Assembly: GCA_045606265.1 (NCBI GenBank)
Contig: JAZURO010000230.1
Span: forward strand, 1-7,951
DNA from: RGIG4608 sp045606265
GTDB lineage: Bacteria; Bacillota; Clostridia; Oscillospirales; CAG-272
Length of the DNA stretch: 7,951 bases
Direction: 5' to 3'
In this document: positions 1 through 5,125 of the stretch, one piece after another
Layout of the letters: the number at the start of each line of letters is the position of its first letter
Position numbering within the stretch: position 1 is the first letter of the stretch
Translations under genes and position numbers: made by a program
The notes under the pieces: model-generated
Seen by the model: only the letters and a program-made list of their open reading frames with translations
Told to the model about the DNA's origin: nothing
Databases searched by the model: none

Positions 1-123
1 GTTAAGAATATCGTGGTGTTCGTGTTTTGTTTCGGGTCTGAATATCGCTGATACTGTGGGCGCGCATACGCTTACCATCATTACAAGCGCCATTACCAAA
101 ACGAGAACTCTTTTGAAATTCAT
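1..123 (-). CDS. 5' fragment of gene B (second copy of its first 41 codons, cut by the window edge)
   Basis: The ATG lies at 121-123 and the frame runs off the left edge after 41 codons. The encoded residues (signal peptide starting MNFKRVLVLV, then a His-rich KHEHHD stretch) are identical to residues 1-41 of the protein at 5126-7933. If the molecule is circular this is the same gene seen twice. If the source is a tandem array it may be the start of a neighbouring copy with an identical 5' end. It carries the complete upstream region (promoter, leader, hairpin) that the right-hand copy lacks, so gene B regulation must be read here. Confidence 0.93.
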   Translation of the reverse strand, partial: MNFKRVLVLVMALVMMVSVCAPTVSAIFRPETKHEHHDILN

Positions 124-141
124 ATGATTTCCTTTCCGATA
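1..141. repeat. Terminal direct repeat, left copy (exact match to 7811-7951)
   Basis: All 141 bases match the right end of the window in the same orientation. The copy holds the first 41 codons of gene B, its ATG, its ribosome binding site and the first bases of the leader hairpin. Its ends do not coincide with any gene or element boundary, which fits an assembly overlap rather than a biological terminal repeat. Joining the ends gives a 7,810-bp loop with gene B intact and placed downstream of its own promoter at 251-279. MEGAHIT normally leaves an overlap of k bases on circular contigs, and 141 is its largest default k. That match is inferred, since the assembler is not stated. Confidence 0.97.
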
Positions 142-154
142 CAAGTTTTGTATC
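131..154 (-). promoter_or_regulatory. Gene B ribosome binding site and leader hairpin
   Basis: Read on the minus strand, an inverted repeat (GATACAA, 3-base spacer, TTGTATC; 138-154) is followed directly by GGAAAGG (131-137), then 7 bases and the ATG at 123. The same hairpin arms, GGAAAGG box and 7-base spacing precede gene A, which supports both chosen start codons and suggests a shared post-transcriptional signal. Unlike gene A, the spacer here does not contain a second Shine-Dalgarno sequence. A 3-base loop is tight, so the RNA may open a pair to give a 5-base loop, or the palindrome may act at DNA level. Confidence 0.7.
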
Positions 155-250
155 ACTAAATGTAATAATTTGCACACAAATATGGTAATAATGAACATAT
201 ATATCTATGATACGACATACTTCAACAATTATCCATACAAATTCAGTATA

Positions 251-279
251 AGTATATCACAAGGATCGTATTTTGTCAA
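251..279 (-). promoter_or_regulatory. Sigma-A type promoter for gene B
   Basis: On the minus strand, a perfect -35 box TTGACA (274-279) is separated by 17 bases from a -10 box TATACT (251-256), one mismatch from consensus and preceded by TG one base upstream (extended -10 context). The predicted transcript starts near 244, giving a leader of about 120 nt before the gene B ATG at 123. The leader is very AT-rich. Apart from the hairpin at 138-154 it holds only a weak inverted repeat around 168-181 (ATTTG/CAAAT arms). The -35 box lies 13 bases beyond the U-tract of the gene A terminator, so the spacing between transcription units is minimal. Confidence 0.85.
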
Positions 280-291
280 TAGGAAATAAAC

Positions 292-325
292 AAAAAAATC
301 CTGCCGCATCATAAGATGCAGCAGG
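292..325 (-). terminator. Rho-independent terminator of gene A
   Basis: On the minus strand an 11-bp stem (CCTGCTGCATC with GATGCGGCAGG, one G-U pair) closes a 4-base loop TTAT. It is followed by A and seven T residues. The stem starts 34 bases after the gene A stop codon, the expected place. A run of A and T on the other side (326-337) could allow weak bidirectional action, but no plus-strand gene needs it. Confidence 0.93.
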
Positions 326-359
326 AAAATTTTTATTTATTTTTTATCAATTTCAGAAA

Positions 360-3300
360 TTAAACTCTCTTTTTCTTGATAATGAGGAAGTAGATTGCAG
401 CAGCAATACCGCCTACGCCTACAACAGCGCCAACAGAGATACCAACGATAGCGCCTGTTGACAATCCTTCAAGCTTTGCAATAGGCATAGCTTCCAAGAA
501 TCCGCAGTGGATACACGTGCGTTCCTGGAATCCCTGAGTATCGTGTGAGGGCTCTCTTACTACCTTCCAATCACCGAATACGTGAGGAAGCAAATCGCCT
601 TCCTTAGCATCACAAAGCTCACAGGTTCTGGGTGCTGTACAAGTTGCATCAATCCAGATGTGTTCAAGAGCTGTACCGGGTACTTCTCTTTCATGCTTAG
701 CCATACAGTTGTCGCACTGAGCAGTTTCTGTACCGTTTACACCGCAAGCAGCATTGTTGTTATATACATAGTTTGTGTACTTATGACCTACCTCGTCTCT
801 TATGTAGCCACAAACGGTGCACTTCTTGCTAAGGCAAGTGAGATACTTGTGCTCACCTGCTTCTCTTTCGAATCCGCAAATGTTACATACGGTATCTGTA
901 CAACCGTCAAATGTATGTTCCTCAGCAGCTTCTCTGATATGTCCGCAAACGTTACATTCATTGTCTGTGCAACCGTCATAAATATGACCGCAAACTACGT
1001 TAAGCGCATCGTAAATATCCTTTGCATCAAGACTGTCAACGAAAATTGTGTTTTCGTTTGCAAGAGCAGCAGCAACAAGCTGTGCATTAAATCCTGCCAT
1101 AATCAAGTCAAGTGCTTTTCCGTATTCGCCAAGATCAAGTCCAACAGAATCAAGAGGATTCTGGATGCTTGTGATAACTACTGTTGCATCGGGAGCCACA
1201 GCATATACGTTATCAAGTACTGTAACGAATCTATCAACAAATTCAGCATAAGAATAAATTGCGCTTTCAACTACGTAAACGAGAATGTCGGCCACAAATT
1301 CAGGTGTAAAAGCTGCTTGATTAACACCTGCTATTTCAGCAACGATATCCTTCACAGTGTCTGTCAATTCAGCAGCCTTGCCGCTTACAACAAGCTCCTC
1401 TTTAAGAGCTGCAAGCAATGATTGAAGAGCCGCTTTACCTTCTTCATCAAGATGTTTATCCCAATCAAGAGGAGTTCCGTAATTCTGAATTCTTGAAAGT
1501 GCAAATGCAAGAACTTCACCGTTATCAAGTCTGATTGTAATAAGGTCTGCATCTGCAATTGCATCAAGGTAATTGCCGTTCAAAGCAAAGTTCTGATATT
1601 TATCGCCAAGGCCGAGCATTGCTGCAAGTTCCTTGCCGTAAACCGCATTACCGAGAGATACGTACATAGAGTCGGAATCGAGCTCATAGTTGCCCTCAAA
1701 TGCGTTTTCAACCATATTTACAAAATATTCGTAAATCTGTCCTGCTACGTAGAATGCATCCTGAGTTGCTCCGTATGCTTCAACTACGATAGCTACGATA
1801 TCACCGTAAATCTTTTCAAGCTTTTCAGGTGTGAGATTTTCTGATGCGAAATCATATACGTAAGAGAAAATCTGGCTTGCTACGATAACGGCATTTTCGA
1901 TATCGTCATATACGTGTTCAATAATGTTAAGAATTGTGTTGTAAAGCTCGATACCGTCTGCAATAGCATCACCTGCAACTTCTATAATGTTTGCAAGAAC
2001 GTCCTTTGCAGCTTTAAGAGCTTCTTCAATGCTATCGTAAGACTCAAAGAAAGCCTTTACAAGCTTAGCATAAGCACAAGCGATCTGTTTGAATGTGTCA
2101 GCGATAAATTCGCCGTTTTCTTTGATTACAGAAAGAACGTCACCAAGCACGTTGCCGATAACCTTCATAGCTTCTTCAACGGAGCCATAGATTTCTGTAA
2201 GTGTGCCGAGAAGTTCGAAATAAGCATCTACGATAGGAGCAAGAGCATTTTCAATCTTGTCACCAACGTAAAGCTGAAGTCTTACGAGTGTTTCAACGAT
2301 CTTGTCATAAACTTCCTTGGTAATTCCAAGAACTGTTGTGTAAAGAGCGTCGAGCTTAGCAAGAACATATTCAACAACTGCATTGGCAAATGCTTCTGCT
2401 GTTGCGATAATCTGAGGAAGAACCTCATCATTGATTATTCTGATTGCTTCATTGAGTGCAGGAAGGATAACGAGCTGATTTACGTCGATGCCTGCCTGTT
2501 CAAGGATAGCATAAATGTTACCAAGATGTGTGTAAAGGTCATCTTCAAGAGCAAAAACTGCTGCTACAAGACCTTCAACATCCTTAGCGCTATCATAATA
2601 AAGAACGTCTTTGAGTTCTTGAAGAGTATTGATGGTTGCATCAAGCTCTGCTTTGATCTTTCCTTTAAGCTCTTCGGTTACGCCAAGCACACCGGAATCA
2701 ACTTCGTTCTTTGCGAGTTCAATCGCTGCAATTGCTTTTTCAATAGCTTCTACAGAAAGCTCAATGTAGTGGTTTTCTTTTGCATAATTATAACCAAATT
2801 CGTAAGCTTCATCGTAGTTTTCTGCAACAAATTCACCGATAACCTTAAGGTTTTCGATTGTTTCATCCATAGTTGTGTACTCATTCTCGTATGCATTGAT
2901 AAGAGAATCAGTAAGTGTGTCATGACCTGCTGCGGAAGGATGAGCAGAAAGTCCCCAAGCGAGTTTAAGACGTCCGTAAAGAGCAAGAAGTGCTTCAAGA
3001 AGACCTACGCTTGTAAGTTCTGCGCTCAATGTTTCAGAAAGAACTGTTGCCATAGAGAGAGCAGGAAGACCACTTTCAATCTGAGCATATCCGTCAACAA
3101 GAGCAGCCTTCATTGTCTTAAGATCGTTAGTAAATTCAAATCTTGAATCGTTATTCAATGCCAAACTGATCATTTCAAGTGTCTTTTCAACACTGTCATC
3201 GCCATATTTTTCAAGATCTGCGCCGAATACAGAGAGGAATCCTGCATCGCTGAAGTAGGGTTCAAGCACGGGTGTGATGTTTGCTGCAATGAGCTCATAA

Positions 3301-4841
3301 GCCAAGCGAGGTGCAACAGCAGTAGCATTAGCTTCTACCTTTTCGTAAACAGTTGTTCCAAGATCACCAACGATAGGGCCAAGGATTGAGAAAATGCTGA
3401 TTTCTCCGCCTTCGGCAACAGATATCTCATCAAGGTTTATGCTGGGAGTTGACTGAATAGAATAAAGAACTGCATCAATAATACCGAGATAGTAACCAAT
3501 TGCCTGAGCTTTTTCGGGATTAGCTGCCGCATAAGCAGCAAATGCAGCTGTTCCCTGAGCCTGTGCTGTTTCATAAGCAATTATATCTGTATCTGTAAAT
3601 GATCCGCTGAGACCCAAAATCGGGAATACAAAGTCAATGATATCTTCATAGAAACGGTGATGGCAGAACTTTCTGCTGTCAGGATAGTCAACCGTACCGT
3701 CTTCAAGAACTTTGATAGGAGCATAAAGTGTATCAAATGCCTGTGCATATGTTTCAACCTGAATTGTTTCACCGTTTTCGTCTGTGGGAAGCTCAGCATA
3801 AAGGAATGTTGCTTCCTTATAATCACCCGTTATCTTCTTTGTTGCTGTGTAAGCAGCAAGGTAAGCACTAAGAGGTGTATAAAGAGCGCCAAGGAAATCA
3901 CCTGCATTAAAATGCTTTGTAATTCCGTTCAAAGTAATGTCAAAGTTGAAGTCCAAGCCGTTATTGATGAGAGGAACGATGATAAGTGTTACATCGGGGT
4001 TCATCTCAACGATAAGGTCGATGGTCTTCATTGTGGAAATAACGTAGCTTGCTGTTGTGTAAGCCAACAAATCTGCAAGTCTTGTGATAAGATCCATAGG
4101 AAGTCCCATAGCCTCAAGATATGCAAGTGCGCTGTTATATGTATCCATTACAAGCTTTGTGATCTCTTCATTTGCTTCGCACAAAGCAAGAGCATTTTCA
4201 ACTGTGTAATAGCCATAACGTTCTACATCGTCAGCAAGGTCATCGGGTGTACCGAAACCAACAAGGTTCATGATTCTACCCATCATAAATACACCGAAGT
4301 TACCGTTACCTGTTGCAAGAGAGATGATGTCGGCATTCTTCACTGCTTCTCTGTGAACCTCTGCGACTGCAGCATTGAAGATTGCATCATTTTCGTTTTT
4401 GGGATCGCCCCAACGGTCGCTGTTCCAAAGAAGCTCGTGTTCAGTCCAAGCATCGGGCTCAAAAGCATTCTCTGTTCCGTGGTTAAGGATGTAATAAACG
4501 TCCTCAATACGAGCGCCGCTTGTTGCAAGCTGTGTAAGATTTACGTCCTTACCCGTGTACTCTTTAAGCCACTCTGTAAACTGTGCAGGATATGCATCAG
4601 GAGCAACTTCAAGATAACCGTTTCTACCGTCATTATCTGTGCCGGGGTTGTCGGTTGTGTCGTATCCATCCATACCGATACCGTTTGACATGGAGTCACC
4701 AAGGGATACGTAGTTGAGTTTGTCGTCTTGTTCGTGGTCATGCTCATGCAATTCGTTAGCAAATACACTAAGTGTAGGTGTAAAAGCGCTAACAAGCATT
4801 ACAAGAGTCAATACCATAACAAGAATTCTCTTTGTATTCAT
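360..4841 (-). CDS. Gene A: large exported SGNH/GDSL-type hydrolase with helical repeats, Cys-rich repeats and C-terminal membrane anchor
   Basis: The protein has 1493 residues from the ATG at 4841. A GTG 13 codons upstream lies inside the leader hairpin and is rejected, because GGAAAGG sits 7 bases before the ATG and a signal peptide starts there.

The order of parts is: signal peptide 1-28 (likely cut after VFA); His-rich linker 31-40; SGNH-like hydrolase about 42-655; long helical repeats about 656-1050; degenerate SGNH-like domain about 1057-1280; Cys/His-rich repeats about 1281-1455; transmembrane helix about 1459-1488 with tail KKKRV.

First-domain blocks seen: GDS with Ser50; SGA with Gly109; TGNGN with Asn179; HPSAAGH with His634. 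The family would act as an esterase or lipase, often deacetylating glycans, but the substrate cannot be told. Oddities are an insertion of some 300 residues between strand NPDVTLIIVP (281-290) and the His block, and Leu at position 631 where the DxxH Asp is usual. It should sit on the outer membrane face. It is paralogous to gene B and has its own promoter and terminator. Confidence 0.9.
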   Translation of the reverse strand: MNTKRILVMVLTLVMLVSAFTPTLSVFANELHEHDHEQDDKLNYVSLGDSMSNGIGMDGYDTTDNPGTDNDGRNGYLEVAPDAYPAQFTEWLKEYTGKDVNLTQLATSGARIEDVYYILNHGTENAFEPDAWTEHELLWNSDRWGDPKNENDAIFNAAVAEVHREAVKNADIISLATGNGNFGVFMMGRIMNLVGFGTPDDLADDVERYGYYTVENALALCEANEEITKLVMDTYNSALAYLEAMGLPMDLITRLADLLAYTTASYVISTMKTIDLIVEMNPDVTLIIVPLINNGLDFNFDITLNGITKHFNAGDFLGALYTPLSAYLAAYTATKKITGDYKEATFLYAELPTDENGETIQVETYAQAFDTLYAPIKVLEDGTVDYPDSRKFCHHRFYEDIIDFVFPILGLSGSFTDTDIIAYETAQAQGTAAFAAYAAANPEKAQAIGYYLGIIDAVLYSIQSTPSINLDEISVAEGGEISIFSILGPIVGDLGTTVYEKVEANATAVAPRLAYELIAANITPVLEPYFSDAGFLSVFGADLEKYGDDSVEKTLEMISLALNNDSRFEFTNDLKTMKAALVDGYAQIESGLPALSMATVLSETLSAELTSVGLLEALLALYGRLKLAWGLSAHPSAAGHDTLTDSLINAYENEYTTMDETIENLKVIGEFVAENYDEAYEFGYNYAKENHYIELSVEAIEKAIAAIELAKNEVDSGVLGVTEELKGKIKAELDATINTLQELKDVLYYDSAKDVEGLVAAVFALEDDLYTHLGNIYAILEQAGIDVNQLVILPALNEAIRIINDEVLPQIIATAEAFANAVVEYVLAKLDALYTTVLGITKEVYDKIVETLVRLQLYVGDKIENALAPIVDAYFELLGTLTEIYGSVEEAMKVIGNVLGDVLSVIKENGEFIADTFKQIACAYAKLVKAFFESYDSIEEALKAAKDVLANIIEVAGDAIADGIELYNTILNIIEHVYDDIENAVIVASQIFSYVYDFASENLTPEKLEKIYGDIVAIVVEAYGATQDAFYVAGQIYEYFVNMVENAFEGNYELDSDSMYVSLGNAVYGKELAAMLGLGDKYQNFALNGNYLDAIADADLITIRLDNGEVLAFALSRIQNYGTPLDWDKHLDEEGKAALQSLLAALKEELVVSGKAAELTDTVKDIVAEIAGVNQAAFTPEFVADILVYVVESAIYSYAEFVDRFVTVLDNVYAVAPDATVVITSIQNPLDSVGLDLGEYGKALDLIMAGFNAQLVAAALANENTIFVDSLDAKDIYDALNVVCGHIYDGCTDNECNVCGHIREAAEEHTFDGCTDTVCNICGFEREAGEHKYLTCLSKKCTVCGYIRDEVGHKYTNYVYNNNAACGVNGTETAQCDNCMAKHEREVPGTALEHIWIDATCTAPRTCELCDAKEGDLLPHVFGDWKVVREPSHDTQGFQERTCIHCGFLEAMPIAKLEGLSTGAIVGISVGAVVGVGGIAAAIYFLIIKKKRV

Positions 4842-4845
4842 AAAA

Positions 4846-4878
4846 CTTCCTTTCCGATACAAGACCTCCTCTTGTATC
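4846..4878 (-). promoter_or_regulatory. Gene A ribosome binding site and leader hairpin with a Shine-Dalgarno sequence in its loop
   Basis: On the minus strand, 8-bp arms GATACAAG (4871-4878) and CTTGTATC (4856-4863) enclose the 7-base loop AGGAGGT, a near-perfect complement of the 16S rRNA 3' end. Directly after the hairpin comes GGAAAGG (4849-4855), 7 bases from the ATG at 4841. The loop motif is 22 bases from the ATG and has no suitably placed start codon of its own. It could serve as a standby ribosome site or a control element; this is inference. The arms and the downstream GGAAAGG are shared with gene B, the loop is not. Confidence 0.75.
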
Positions 4879-4918
4879 ACAAAATAAATTAATTAACATT
4901 GTACTGTGGACTATTAAT

Positions 4919-4960
4919 CTTATGCAACTTTTTGATCAAAAAGCACATTACGTCGCATAA
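4919..4960 (-). promoter_or_regulatory. Nested inverted repeats in the gene A leader
   Basis: A 16-base perfect palindrome CTTTTTGATCAAAAAG (4928-4943) lies inside a wider pair of arms TTATGC (4920-4925) and GCATAA (4955-4960). An alternative partner for CTTATG (4919-4924) is CATAAG at 4963-4968, so two mutually exclusive foldings are possible. All of this is transcribed, between the predicted start near 4984 and the ATG. It resembles no riboswitch class I recognise. AT-rich leaders form such palindromes easily, so function is uncertain. Confidence 0.4.
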
Positions 4961-4990
4961 CTCATAAGTTACAACACAATTTCATTCTAC

Positions 4991-5019
4991 ATTATAACAT
5001 AATCATCGAAAATTGTCAA
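4991..5019 (-). promoter_or_regulatory. Perfect-consensus sigma-A promoter for gene A
   Basis: On the minus strand TTGACA (5014-5019) and TATAAT (4991-4996) are separated by exactly 17 bases, matching the housekeeping consensus at all twelve positions. AT-rich sequence upstream (5020-5070) could act as an UP element. The expected start is near 4984, giving a leader of about 140 nt. The spacer carries CGAT at the same offset as the gene B promoter spacer, consistent with common descent of the two upstream regions. With this promoter, gene A does not depend on read-through from gene B. Confidence 0.93.
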
Positions 5020-5071
5020 TATAAAATAAATAAAATATATATATGACAAATATTAACAATTACATAAATAA

Positions 5072-5099
5072 AGCCGCCGTTCACGATGGAACGGCGGCT
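5072..5099 (-). terminator. Stem-loop terminator of gene B
   Basis: A perfect 11-bp stem (AGCCGCCGTTC with GAACGGCGGCT) encloses a 6-base loop, 26 bases after the gene B stop codon. On the minus strand it is followed by TTATTTATG, an interrupted T-tract, so it may terminate less sharply than the one after gene A. The stem is strongly GC-rich against an AT-rich intergenic region, which supports a terminator. Some read-through into gene A is possible. Confidence 0.82.
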
Positions 5100-5125
5100 G
5101 TTTATATAGGTTTACTTTTTATTTG

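Noticed and set aside
1..141. Terminal repeats of a phage or transposon
   Set aside because: The repeat ends fall inside a gene and inside a hairpin arm, there are no packaging, transposase or recombinase genes, and the length equals a common assembler k-mer.
157..220. Short leader peptide frame (20 codons) upstream of gene B, and a similar 19-codon frame in the gene A leader
   Set aside because: Neither start has a ribosome binding site, the peptides show no run of regulatory codons, and the two do not resemble each other.
378..467. Sortase (LPxTG-type) anchor at the C-terminus of gene A or B
   Set aside because: No LPxTG-like motif precedes the hydrophobic segment in either protein; a plain membrane helix with a basic tail explains the end.
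582..1421. Plus-strand open frame of 279 codons opposite the Cys-rich tail of gene A
   Set aside because: Antisense shadow in a repetitive coding region; no ribosome binding site, and hydrophobic stretches are by-products of the opposite-strand codons.
1914..3146. Plus-strand open frame of 410 codons opposite the helical region of gene A
   Set aside because: It lies fully antisense to a well-supported gene, has no ribosome binding site or promoter, and its translation is an unnatural Cys/Lys/Asn/Phe-rich string with no domain. It is open because the gene A codon choice avoids the complementary stops.
3657..4688. Plus-strand open frame of 343 codons opposite the SGNH domain of gene A
   Set aside because: Same reasoning: antisense shadow with extreme Cys and Lys content, no start signals and no recognisable fold.
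4842..4880. GTG start 13 codons upstream for gene A
   Set aside because: These codons lie inside the leader hairpin, would place 13 residues including charged ones before a normal signal peptide, and have no ribosome binding site, whereas the ATG at 4841 has one at the same distance as in gene B.
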